A stretch of DNA of 8,672 bases from an uncultured Desulfovibrionaceae bacterium (GCA_947074125.1 CAMTOM010000045.1:1-8672), one strand, 5' to 3'; positions 1 to 6,746 are shown, counted from the first letter of the stretch. The notes: a model not told the origin generated them from the letters alone. Program-made: numbers and translations.

Positions 1-12
1 CCTGTCTAAGTC

Positions 13-243
13 TTATGGTAGTGTGTCAGCGGGATAAAAGTTTCTGGCTGTTTCTGCGCTGTCTTGTTGGCGTTTCATACCATGAAGGATCGAATCAGCA
101 TAGCCATAGGCTTTTTCTTTGATGTCGGAGAGGACATTTTCTATCAGAATATGGTAACCTGTTGTTAAAAGGGATTTGTTTTGAATGCGCTCAATAGTAT
201 ATGTCATTTTGCAGGGTGTTGCAACGCAAGTGTATTTGCTCAA
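13..243 (-). CDS. Possible small hypothetical protein (64-76 aa)
   Basis: A small open frame lies downstream of recD2 on the same strand and ends with TAA at 13-15. The longest version starts at TTG (243) and gives 76 aa. An ATG at 205-207 gives 64 aa beginning MTYTIERIQNKSLL. Neither start has a recognisable Shine-Dalgarno sequence. The translation looks protein-like: a short beta-prone start, then a charged helix (around IENVLSDIKEKAYGYADSIL), with no membrane segment or signal peptide. I do not recognise the family. It lies 56 bases (TTG start) or 92 bases (ATG start) after the recD2 stop codon and could be cotranscribed. It could equally be a chance open frame or a remnant of a longer gene, so support is weak. 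Confidence 0.35.
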   Translation of the reverse strand: MSKYTCVATPCKMTYTIERIQNKSLLTTGYHILIENVLSDIKEKAYGYADSILHGMKRQQDSAETARNFYPADTLP

Positions 244-299
244 ATAACATATTCATTTTTGGGAAGGAAATCCGTTTATTGTTATGGCATAACGCAATT

Positions 300-2561
300 T
301 CAGAAAGGATAATTTTCGGATGGAGAGTCAGTAAAGGTGTCACTCTCAGCAAGTTCAGGCGGGGCTATTTCTGGCGTGAGAGAAGGGTTGAGGCGCAGAG
401 TCAGACGCGTGTGCCGCTTGCGCGTATGATTGTTTTTGACAGCCATATGCAGGGCGCGGCTTTCTCCTACCAGTACCACGAGTTGTTTGCCCCGCGTAAT
501 GCCTGTATAGACAAGGTTGCGCTGGAGCATAACATAATGGCTCATCATAAGGGGGATCACCACTGCGGGGTATTCAGAGCCTTGTGATTTATGAATGGAA
601 ATGGCATAGGCGGGGGTAAGTTCATCCAGTTCCTCAAAGTCATACGGGACATTACGCTCGTCAAAACGAACAGTGAGTGTGCGTTCTTCTGTATCCAGCA
701 GGATAATGCGTCCAATATCACCATTGAAGACATCTTTTTCATAATTATTTCTGATTTGCATGACTTTATCGTAGAGGCGAAAATTCCTGTCCATGCGGCG
801 CAGAAATGAATTCTGGGGATTGAGTGCTTCCTGAAGACGCTGGTTCAGGTTTGCCGCACCAACGCTCCCTCTGTGCATGGGAGTCAGTACCTGCACATCG
901 GTAATGGGATCAAGGCCAAAGCGTCGCGGGATGTGATTTTTGACAAGATCCACAATACGATCAGCAACACGTTCAGGATCTGTGTCTCTGATAAAATAAA
1001 AATCAGACAGGCGGTCGCGGCTGGATTCCAGTAAAGGAACCTCGCCCTTATTGATCAGGTGGGCATTGCAGATGATTTCGCTTTCAGCGGACTGGCGGAA
1101 GATTTCTGTCAGCCTGACCAGGGGCACGACTTTGGAAGCAATAATATCCCCAAGAACATTCCCTGGCCCCACTGAAGGGAGCTGATGCACATCGCCCACC
1201 AAAACAAGTGTTGTCCCCAGAGGAACGGCTTTGAGCAGATGATAGAAGAGCTGGGTGTCCATCATGGAAGATTCGTCGACAACGAGTAGGGAGCAGGCAA
1301 GAGGATTGTTTTCATTGCGCGCAAAACCCTCTTCCTGAGGGCGAAATTCCAGCAGGCGGTGAATTGTTTTTGCTTCCTTGCCAGATGTCTCAGCCATGCG
1401 CTTTGCCGCTCTGCCTGTGGGGGCAGCGAGCAGGATTTTGGCTTTGACGCTCTCAAAAAGCTTGATAATAGCGTTAATGATAGTGGTTTTTCCCGTGCCG
1501 GGGCCACCGGTGAGTACCATGATTTTTGAGCGTGTGCTGGCGCGTACGGCATCCATTTGTTCGGGAGCCAGTGTGATATCAAGTTGTTGTGTGATGCGCA
1601 CAATGTCATTTTCTGGATCATTGAAGTGTATGGATTTGGGGGAATTGAGAAGGCGATGCAAATAAAAGGCAATTTTTGATTCGCAATGATGAAAACGAGT
1701 CAAAAAAACGCCTTCTTCGCCATTCATTTCTTCAATCACAATCCGTTCTTCAAGCGTGAGCTGTATGAGTGCTTCCTGCATGAGGGCAGAAGGAATATCC
1801 AGTTTCTGGGATGTTTGCGAAAGCAATAGTGGGACAGGAGCATAGACATGCCCTTCATCCGTGAGCTTTTGCAGTGTGTAGAGTATGCCGGCTTGAGCGC
1901 GCAGGGGGTGATCATGAGAAAATCCCAGCTTCATGGCGGCGCTGTCAGCTGTGAGAAATCCGATACCACGGATGTCCATCGCCAGACGGTAGGGATTTTC
2001 CTGTACAATTGCCAAAGCCTGCGCGCCATAGTGGCGGTGAATGCGCAAGGCATACGCAGGGGTGATGCCATGTGGCTGCAGAAAAAGCAGGAGATCGCGC
2101 ATACTGCGATGTTCTGCCCAGCTTTGCGTGATGCGTCCAAACATCTTTGCGCCCACGCCGCTGATTTGATGTAAACGCTCTGGCTCCTCATCCAGAATGC
2201 GTATGGTGTCTTCGCCAAAGGCATCGACAATCTTGCCAGCCATACTCTGACCGACTCCCTTAATAAGTCCAGACGCCAGATACAGCCGGATTCCTTCGCA
2301 GGTTGCTGGTAGCACTTCTTCTGCATGTTCCATCTGTACCTGACGTCCAAAGCGTGGATTGTTGACCCAGCGCCCCTGAATGCGCAACTGTACGCCAACC
2401 TGAGGGTTGGGTAAGGTGCCTACAGCGACAATGGCATCTTTTCCTTTTTCCGGCAGCAGCCTGAGAACGGTATAGCCATTCTCTTCATTGTGGAAGAGTA
2501 TGCGCTCTACACTGCCTGTGAGGGAAAGGGCGTCATGATGCAGAAGCGGAAGATCAGGCAT
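300..2561 (-). CDS. recD2: RecD2-type ATP-dependent DNA helicase (RecD/TraA family)
   Basis: This is a 753-aa superfamily 1B 5'-3' DNA helicase of the RecD2 kind, which acts in DNA repair and recombination without RecBC. The N-terminal part (about 1-330) has an OB-like segment, then helix-hairpin-helix-like repeats (around LIKGVGQSMAGKIV, 99-112; RLHQISGVGAKMFGRI, 129-144; DIRGIGFLTAD, 196-206), as is usual for RecD2. The helicase core follows: Walker A GGPGTGKT (352-359), motif Ia LLAAPTGRAAKR (377-388), Walker B VVDESSMMD (427-435), motif III GDVHQLPSVGPG (456-467), motif IV LTEIFRQ (484-490), motif V ISIHKSQGSE (654-663) and motif VI LVYTGITRGKQ (683-693). All key residues are present and the length fits the family. 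The start at 2561 has AAGGA about 10 bases upstream. The gene begins 30 bases after the aroC stop and is probably cotranscribed with it. The last ~40 residues are a Pro/Thr/Glu-rich tail. Confidence 0.96.
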   Translation of the reverse strand: MPDLPLLHHDALSLTGSVERILFHNEENGYTVLRLLPEKGKDAIVAVGTLPNPQVGVQLRIQGRWVNNPRFGRQVQMEHAEEVLPATCEGIRLYLASGLIKGVGQSMAGKIVDAFGEDTIRILDEEPERLHQISGVGAKMFGRITQSWAEHRSMRDLLLFLQPHGITPAYALRIHRHYGAQALAIVQENPYRLAMDIRGIGFLTADSAAMKLGFSHDHPLRAQAGILYTLQKLTDEGHVYAPVPLLLSQTSQKLDIPSALMQEALIQLTLEERIVIEEMNGEEGVFLTRFHHCESKIAFYLHRLLNSPKSIHFNDPENDIVRITQQLDITLAPEQMDAVRASTRSKIMVLTGGPGTGKTTIINAIIKLFESVKAKILLAAPTGRAAKRMAETSGKEAKTIHRLLEFRPQEEGFARNENNPLACSLLVVDESSMMDTQLFYHLLKAVPLGTTLVLVGDVHQLPSVGPGNVLGDIIASKVVPLVRLTEIFRQSAESEIICNAHLINKGEVPLLESSRDRLSDFYFIRDTDPERVADRIVDLVKNHIPRRFGLDPITDVQVLTPMHRGSVGAANLNQRLQEALNPQNSFLRRMDRNFRLYDKVMQIRNNYEKDVFNGDIGRIILLDTEERTLTVRFDERNVPYDFEELDELTPAYAISIHKSQGSEYPAVVIPLMMSHYVMLQRNLVYTGITRGKQLVVLVGESRALHMAVKNNHTRKRHTRLTLRLNPSLTPEIAPPELAESDTFTDSPSENYPF

Positions 2562-2591
2562 GGGAGGAAAATCCTTTCTGTTCCGAAAGAC

Positions 2592-3659
2592 CTAGCGAGT
2601 GGATGCGGTCTGGCATCCCAGGTTGAGAAGGAGGGTGTCGGCAAGAACAAGTGCTGTCATGGCTTCAAGCACAGGCACAATACGCGGAATGGCACAGATG
2701 TCATGGCGACCTGCAATGGTGATGGAGACAGCTTCTCCCGCTCGATTGATGGTATGTTGGGCTTGCGCAATGGAGGGGATGGGTTTTATCGCAGCAGTCA
2801 GAACAAGAGATTGACCTGTACTGATGCCTCCCAACATTCCGCCTGCGTGATTTGTTAAAAAGCCCTCTGGTGCCATGGAGTCATTGTTTTGTGAGCCTGT
2901 CATGCTGGCAGCCTGAAAGCCTGCGCCTATTTCCACTCCCTTAACAGCGCCAACGCTGAACAGGGCGGCTCCCAGACGGGCATCCAGTTTGTCGAAAACG
3001 GGGTCTCCCAGACCCGCAGGAACATTATGAGCTTCAATGCGTACAAGGCCTCCCAGAGTATCGCCCTGTGTTCGTGCATTATGTAGGAGTTCTTCCCACT
3101 GCATGACGGTGTCGGCGTGAGCCGCATAGTAGGGGCGGCTTCCTGCTGCTGTCATTTCAATTTCCGGTACACGCAGACCTCCCAGCGCGATTGTTGCGCC
3201 GTAAATCTGTATTCCGTATGTGCCAAGCAGGCAACGTGCCACAGCACCTCCAGCAACACGTGCGGCTGTTTCCCGACCGGAAGAGCGTCCGCCACCTCGA
3301 TGGTCGCGGATGCCGTATTTTTTTTCATAGGTAAAATCCGCATGACCTGGACGGAAGACGTCAGCCAGCGAGGCGTAGTCTTTGGAATGTTGCTGTTCGT
3401 TGGCAATCATGAACGCGAGGGGGGTTCCTGTTGTCTTACCCTCAAAAACACCGGAAAGAATCCGTACGGTGTCAGATTCACGGCGAGGGGTGGCAGCGAG
3501 GTTTTTTGTGGGTTTGCGGCGGTCGAGATCTTTCTGGATGTCTTCCTCACAGAGAGGAAGTCCTGCTGGACAGCCATCAATAATACCTCCAAGGGCGACG
3601 CCATGAGACTCGCCAAAGGTTGTCAGGCGAAAACGCTGTCCAAAAGTATTGCCGCTCAT
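2592..3659 (-). CDS. aroC: Chorismate synthase
   Basis: This 355-aa cytoplasmic enzyme converts 5-enolpyruvylshikimate-3-phosphate to chorismate, using reduced FMN. It is the last common step towards aromatic amino acids, folate and quinones. The family signatures are visible in order: GESHGVALGGIIDGCPAG (16-33, with the conserved His19), the region GHADFTYEKKYGIRDHRGGGRSSGRETAARVAGGA with His106 and the RSSGRET core (125-131), the FMN-site loop GGISTGQ (277-283), and the C-terminal signature beginning RHDICAIPR (318-326) and ending in VLEAM (330-334). The length is typical of the bacterial enzyme and nothing appears to be missing. The start at 3659 has a strong AAAGGAG ribosome binding site about 7 bases upstream. 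The gene lies 94 bases downstream of the NhaC-family transporter and 30 bases upstream of recD2, which suggests cotranscription with recD2. No aromatic-pathway gene sits beside it. Confidence 0.97.
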   Translation of the reverse strand: MSGNTFGQRFRLTTFGESHGVALGGIIDGCPAGLPLCEEDIQKDLDRRKPTKNLAATPRRESDTVRILSGVFEGKTTGTPLAFMIANEQQHSKDYASLADVFRPGHADFTYEKKYGIRDHRGGGRSSGRETAARVAGGAVARCLLGTYGIQIYGATIALGGLRVPEIEMTAAGSRPYYAAHADTVMQWEELLHNARTQGDTLGGLVRIEAHNVPAGLGDPVFDKLDARLGAALFSVGAVKGVEIGAGFQAASMTGSQNNDSMAPEGFLTNHAGGMLGGISTGQSLVLTAAIKPIPSIAQAQHTINRAGEAVSITIAGRHDICAIPRIVPVLEAMTALVLADTLLLNLGCQTASTR

Positions 3660-3753
3660 GAAAAAACTCCTTTGTGGATTCTATGAACACTCATTGTTTA
3701 GGGTGGCAGAGTGTATCATAGGCCAGATCAGTGAAATAATGCTGGTAAGAGTG
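3660..3753 (-). other. nhaC-aroC spacer, no terminator seen
   Basis: This 94-base gap holds the aroC ribosome binding site (AAAGGAG) near its end. A TATGAT hexamer (minus strand, roughly 3715-3720) could serve as a -10 element, but no acceptable -35 sits 16-18 bases upstream of it. No hairpin followed by a T-run was seen, so aroC may be read from upstream. Confidence 0.4.
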
Positions 3754-5109
3754 CTATGAAAGTATTTCTGGTTGTGCCTTGCCCTTGGGGAGCATGTGAG
3801 GCAGGCCAAGCGTAAGCGATACCAGAAGAGCAACTCCCAGTAACATGCAGTACCAGTTGTTTGCCGCGATACTGATGGGGGATATCTTTGCAATAGATCC
3901 TGCAAGCAGGAGCTGGGCGGCATAAGGCAGCAAGCCCTGTATGACGCAGGATGAAATATCCAGAATGCTGGCATTGCGACGGGGGTCAATATTGTGTTTT
4001 TGAGCGATTTCTTTTGCCATGCCGCCTGTGAGGATAATAGCCACGGTATTGTTTGCTGTACAGACGTCTGCCAGAGCAGAAAGAAGCATGGTGCAGAATT
4101 CTCCTGCACGGGTGGAAGGTTTTCCTGCGAGGCTGCGCGAGAGCTGTTCTATTTTGCTGAGAATCCAGCTTATGCCACCGCGAAAGCGAATGAGTTCACC
4201 CATGCCCCCAATAAGCATGGAGAGTACCATAATTTCATTCATGCCGGTGAAACCTGCATAAATGTCCTGCCCCCATTTGAGCCACGTGTAACTGTCAACA
4301 AGGCAAAGTCCCACTATGCCAGAAAAAAGAATACCACTTGCCAGAACGACAAAGACATTCACACCAAGAAGCGCCATTGTCAGGATGACAATATAGGGGA
4401 GTACCAGCCAGAGTGAATAGTCTCCGAGTTTGAGTTCCTGTACGGGAGCACCATTACACCACAAAATAACCACTAAAATGAGAGCCGCAGGAAGGGCGAT
4501 GAGCAGATTCATGCGGAATTTATCGCGCATTTCGCACCCTTGTGTGCGTGTTGCTGCGATTGTGGTGTCTGAAATAATGGAAAGATTGTCGCCAAACATG
4601 GCGCCGCCAAGCACAACCCCCATAAGCAGGGGAAGAGAGATGCCTGTTTGTGTCCCGATACCCATGGCGATGGGGGTAATCGCAGCTACAGTTCCCATAC
4701 TGGTACCCATAGCTGTGGACACAAATGCGGCGATAATGAACAAGCCTGGTAAAATGAAGTCCAGGGGGATGAAAGTAAGTCCCAGATTGACTGTCGCATC
4801 AACACTGCCAATGCCCTTGGCAACAGAAGCGAAACCACCAGCCAGCAGGAAGATCATGCACATGGTGATAATGTTGATTTCACCCACGCCTGTGAGAAAA
4901 ATATTGATTTTTTTGCTCAGGCTTTCCCTGCCCTGTATCAAGGCAAGGACAATAGCTGGCAGGATGGCTACAGTAGCCGAAAGCTGATAGAAGGCCATGT
5001 TCGTTCCAGTGTATGTCAGATAGACACCCGCGCCAATGAAGATAACAAGAAAGAGCAGCAGAGGCAGAAGAGCCAGGGCGTTTGGGGGATTTTTGACTGT
5101 AGTGGACAT
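3754..5109 (-). CDS. NhaC-family Na+/H+ antiporter-like carrier, possible methionine or organic-anion transporter
   Basis: This 451-aa inner-membrane protein has about 10-11 hydrophobic segments, starting at residues 11-32 and ending around 419-437. It belongs to the NhaC/Na+:H+ antiporter group of the ion transporter superfamily. Characteristic stretches are AMGTSMGTVAAITPIAMGIG (133-152), LGGAMFGDNLSIISDTTIAA (167-186) and, in the second half, ALADVCTANNTVAIILTGG (345-363). These are Gly/Ser/Thr/Asp-rich re-entrant-type segments of the two inverted repeats. The start at 5109 has GGGAGG about 6 bases upstream. Members of this family exchange Na+ for H+, but relatives carry malate/lactate (MleN) or methionine (MetT). 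Being the next gene after metK makes methionine uptake a fair guess, but a 396-base spacer separates them and the substrate cannot be read from the sequence. Cytosolic pH or Na+ homeostasis is the alternative. Confidence 0.88.
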   Translation of the reverse strand: MSTTVKNPPNALALLPLLLFLVIFIGAGVYLTYTGTNMAFYQLSATVAILPAIVLALIQGRESLSKKINIFLTGVGEINIITMCMIFLLAGGFASVAKGIGSVDATVNLGLTFIPLDFILPGLFIIAAFVSTAMGTSMGTVAAITPIAMGIGTQTGISLPLLMGVVLGGAMFGDNLSIISDTTIAATRTQGCEMRDKFRMNLLIALPAALILVVILWCNGAPVQELKLGDYSLWLVLPYIVILTMALLGVNVFVVLASGILFSGIVGLCLVDSYTWLKWGQDIYAGFTGMNEIMVLSMLIGGMGELIRFRGGISWILSKIEQLSRSLAGKPSTRAGEFCTMLLSALADVCTANNTVAIILTGGMAKEIAQKHNIDPRRNASILDISSCVIQGLLPYAAQLLLAGSIAKISPISIAANNWYCMLLGVALLVSLTLGLPHMLPKGKAQPEILS

Positions 5110-5141
5110 GGTAAGCCTCCCTTTTGCAAAACGATCGTCTG

Positions 5142-5170
5142 AGTATGGCGTATTTGCGTATCAGAAGCAA
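5142..5170 (-). promoter_or_regulatory. Weak promoter candidate for the NhaC-family gene
   Basis: On the minus strand, TTGCTT (5165-5170) and CATACT (5142-5147) are separated by 17 bases, which would start transcription about 25 bases before the nhaC ATG. The hexamers match the sigma-70 consensus only partly (3/6 and 4/6). Two overlapping palindromes lie at the predicted start: ACGATCGT (5131-5138) and TTTTGCAAAA (5122-5131). They could be an operator or chance. Confidence 0.3.
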
Positions 5171-5205
5171 TATCCTTCCAGAGTGTTCCTGCAATAGAAT
5201 ATCTT
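5171..5205. repeat. Imperfect direct repeat, copy 2 (nhaC-proximal)
   Basis: On the plus strand this copy runs from TATCCTTCCAG through GTTCCTGCAATAGAATATCTT. It matches copy 1 at 5466-5505 in the order CCTTCC..AG, TCCT, CAATAGAAT, TCTT, with small gaps. The CAATAGAAT core is exactly 300 bases from its partner. It ends about 60 bases upstream of the nhaC start. Confidence 0.55.
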
Positions 5206-5283
5206 CGCGGGAAGTATTTGGGATGCGCCTGTGGCGCTTGTGTAATGCAGGCGGTGGCACTGAAAAAATGGTTGCGCTGTGAA

Positions 5284-5310
5284 GGGAGTGTGTGGGTAAG
5301 GGGGAGGGGG
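5284..5310 (+). other. Putative G-quadruplex motif
   Basis: The plus strand has four G-tracts in the pattern G3-N7-G3-N3-G5-N1-G5, which meets the usual rule of four runs of at least three G with loops of 1-7. It lies on the template strand for the minus-strand genes, so the transcript here would be C-rich. Surrounding bases are also purine-biased on the plus strand. Folding is inferred from the pattern only. Confidence 0.6.
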
Positions 5311-5372
5311 CAGAAGCAGAATATGCATATGGAGAGAGCACATAAGCAGCAGTGCTGTATGAGAGAGGAGAA

Positions 5373-5481
5373 TCTGGGGAAGGGATAGCTCTTAGTCAAT
5401 AGGATCAGTAATGACATCTTTGCACTGTAATGCGGGCAGTACGCAAGGCGATAATGAGCATGACAGATTCCCTTCCCCAGA
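5373..5481 (-). repeat. 13-bp perfect inverted repeat with 83-base loop
   Basis: TCTGGGGAAGGGA at 5373-5385 is matched exactly by its reverse complement at 5469-5481. In the metK-nhaC transcript these arms could form a 13-bp stem closing an 83-base loop that starts about 25 bases after the metK stop codon. The right arm lies inside direct-repeat copy 1. No T-run follows, so it does not look like an intrinsic terminator. Confidence 0.55.
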
Positions 5482-5505
5482 AAATATCCTCCAATAGAAT
5501 GTCTT
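5466..5505. repeat. Imperfect direct repeat, copy 1 (metK-proximal)
   Basis: On the plus strand this copy runs from GATTCCCTTCCCCAG through ATATCCTCCAATAGAATGTCTT. It starts directly at the metK stop codon on the minus strand and resembles copy 2 at 5171-5205. Identity is highest in the last ~18 bases (TCCT-CAATAGAAT-TCTT with two mismatches). Function is unknown; the pair could mark a duplication or a pair of protein-binding sites. Confidence 0.55.
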
Positions 5506-6678
5506 TTATACTTTTGCCGCTGTACGCAAGTCCGCAGCAGCATCAGTGCCTTCCCAGGTAAATTCGGGAAGCTCGCGACCAAAATGTCCATAGCAGGATG
5601 TTTTGCTGTAGATGGGACGCTTCAAGTCGAGGCGTTTGGTAATGAAGTATGGGCGCATATCAAAAACGTCGCGCACGGCTTTTGTCAATACCGTGTCAGG
5701 AATTTCGCTGGAGCCGAGTGAAGAAACCAGCACAGAGACAGGATCAGCAACGCCAATGCAATAGGCAATCTGTACTTCACATTCAGGAGCCAGACCTGCC
5801 GCAACAACATTTTTGGCAATGTAGCGCCCCATATAGGCGCCTGAGCGATCCACTTTGGAAGGATCTTTGCCAGAAAAGGCACCGCCACCATGATGACCGC
5901 TGCCACCATAGGTATCCTGAATGATTTTACGACCCGTCAAACCGCAGTCGCCCATAGGACCGCCAACAACAAAGCGCCCGGTGGTATTGATGAATATCTC
6001 ACATTTTTTTTCATCAAAATAGCCGGAAGGCTCCAGTACAGGACGGATAACATGATTTTTAACTGCCTCAATAATATCATCCTGTGAAGCGTCATTGCTG
6101 TGCTGCGTGGACACCACAACATTATTGATGCGCGTAGGACGTCCATCAACGTATTCAAAGGAAACCTGTGTTTTGCCATCGGGTCTGAAGAAGGGAACAA
6201 TACCACCCTTGCGCACACGTGTCAGTTGCTGGGAAAGCTGATGTGCCCAGAAAATGGGGGCGGGCATAAGTGTAGGCGTTTCTGAACAGGCATATCCAAA
6301 CATCATCCCCTGATCGCCAGCTCCCTGTTCTTCAGGTTTGTCACGCAATACGCCCTGGGCAATATCAGGAGACTGGTGGTCGATAGAAGAAATGACCGCG
6401 CATGTCTGCCAGTCAAAACCCATGTCAGAGCTGGTATAGCCAATGTTGCGGATGGTTTCACGCACAACTTTGGGCAGGTCAGCATAGCCTTGTGTCGAAA
6501 TCTCACCAGCAATGACTGCCATGCCGGTTGTGACCAGTGTTTCGCAGGCAACGTGAGAATCTGGATCCTGTGCGAGCAGTGCATCCAGAATATTGTCAGA
6601 AATCTGGTCAGCCACTTTGTCGGGATGCCCCTCGGTGACGGATTCGGATGTGAAATAGTATGTTCCCTTGGACAGCAT
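5506..6678 (-). CDS. metK: S-adenosylmethionine synthetase (methionine adenosyltransferase)
   Basis: This 390-aa cytosolic enzyme makes S-adenosylmethionine from methionine and ATP, releasing phosphate and pyrophosphate; it normally acts as a tetramer with Mg2+ and K+. The methionine/ATP-site start FTSESVTEGHPDK (9-21), family signature 1 GAGDQGMMFGYA (119-130), the NTTGRFVVGGPMGDCGLTGR segment (231-250) and the phosphate-loop signature 2 GGGAFSGKD (264-272) are all intact. The C-terminus (YGHFGRELPEFTWEGTDAA, 363-381) closely resembles my recollection of Desulfovibrio MetK. The ATG at 6676-6678 is preferred because AAAGGAG lies 6 bases upstream and the protein then begins MLSKGTYYFTSE as expected. 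An in-frame ATG at 6702 would add 8 residues but has no ribosome binding site and falls in the operator palindrome. The gene has its own promoter and operator candidate in the 150-base gap after the TetR gene. Confidence 0.98.
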   Translation of the reverse strand: MLSKGTYYFTSESVTEGHPDKVADQISDNILDALLAQDPDSHVACETLVTTGMAVIAGEISTQGYADLPKVVRETIRNIGYTSSDMGFDWQTCAVISSIDHQSPDIAQGVLRDKPEEQGAGDQGMMFGYACSETPTLMPAPIFWAHQLSQQLTRVRKGGIVPFFRPDGKTQVSFEYVDGRPTRINNVVVSTQHSNDASQDDIIEAVKNHVIRPVLEPSGYFDEKKCEIFINTTGRFVVGGPMGDCGLTGRKIIQDTYGGSGHHGGGAFSGKDPSKVDRSGAYMGRYIAKNVVAAGLAPECEVQIAYCIGVADPVSVLVSSLGSSEIPDTVLTKAVRDVFDMRPYFITKRLDLKRPIYSKTSCYGHFGRELPEFTWEGTDAAADLRTAAKV

Positions 6679-6701
6679 GTATGGCTCCTTTGGTGTATCC
6701 A

Positions 6702-6723
6702 TATATCAAGTTATAGTGATATA
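6702..6723. promoter_or_regulatory. Palindromic operator candidate in the metK leader
   Basis: The arms TATATCA (6702-6708) and TGATATA (6717-6723) are perfect inverted repeats around an 8-base spacer. They lie just downstream of the predicted metK transcription start and before the ribosome binding site, a classic repressor position. The AT-rich ATATCA/TGATAT form is compatible with ArsR-family operators. SahR, an ArsR-type regulator of SAM-cycle genes known from Desulfovibrionales, is a candidate. That assignment is inference, and I cannot recall its consensus with certainty. Confidence 0.55.
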
Positions 6724-6727
6724 GTTG

Positions 6728-6746
6728 AGAGCTTCTCTATAGCTCT
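6728..6746. repeat. Inverted repeat overlapping the metK -10 element
   Basis: AGAGCT (6728-6733) and AGCTCT (6741-6746) are perfect 6-bp arms with a 7-base spacer that contains most of the predicted -10 hexamer. It could be a second operator half-site pair. A repeat of this size can also occur by chance. Confidence 0.35.

Larger units (their letters stand above)
5110..5505 (-). other. metK-nhaC spacer rich in repeats, no gene seen
   Basis: No convincing gene lies in this 396-base stretch. Minus-strand open frames run through it but overlap metK and nhaC out of frame and lack ribosome binding sites. It contains two imperfect direct repeats near its ends, a 13-bp inverted repeat, a four-tract G-rich motif on the plus strand, an ATATGCATAT palindrome (5321-5330), a short GCGCC/GGCGC hairpin (5225-5237), and a weak promoter candidate before nhaC. 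I looked for the SAM-I riboswitch core sequences and saw none. No hairpin with a T-run follows metK. Confidence 0.6.

Noticed and set aside
281..293. GTTATG/CATAAC dyad after recD2 as a terminator
   Set aside because: The stem is short and AT-rich with no T-run, too weak for an intrinsic terminator.
201..587. Plus-strand open frame at the recD2 3' end
   Set aside because: Most of it is antisense to the intact recD2 frame, and the product has no recognisable features. The other plus-strand frames across aroC, nhaC, metK and trmI were rejected for the same reason.
5225..5237. GCGCC-TGT-GGCGC hairpin as a terminator
   Set aside because: The stem is only 5 bp and no T-run follows it on either strand.
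5110..5505. SAM riboswitch upstream of the NhaC-family gene
   Set aside because: The region follows metK and precedes a possible methionine carrier, so I looked for SAM-I type conserved blocks, but none of the expected core sequences are present.
5016..5591. A 191-codon open frame on the minus strand spanning the metK-nhaC spacer
   Set aside because: It overlaps the ends of metK and nhaC out of frame, lacks a ribosome binding site and gives a Cys/His/Pro/Leu-rich product with no family look. The two direct repeats fall in the same phase only because they are 300 bases apart.
6679..6702. An upstream metK start giving 8 more residues
   Set aside because: There is no Shine-Dalgarno sequence, it overlaps the operator palindrome, and the downstream ATG at 6678 has AAAGGAG at ideal distance.
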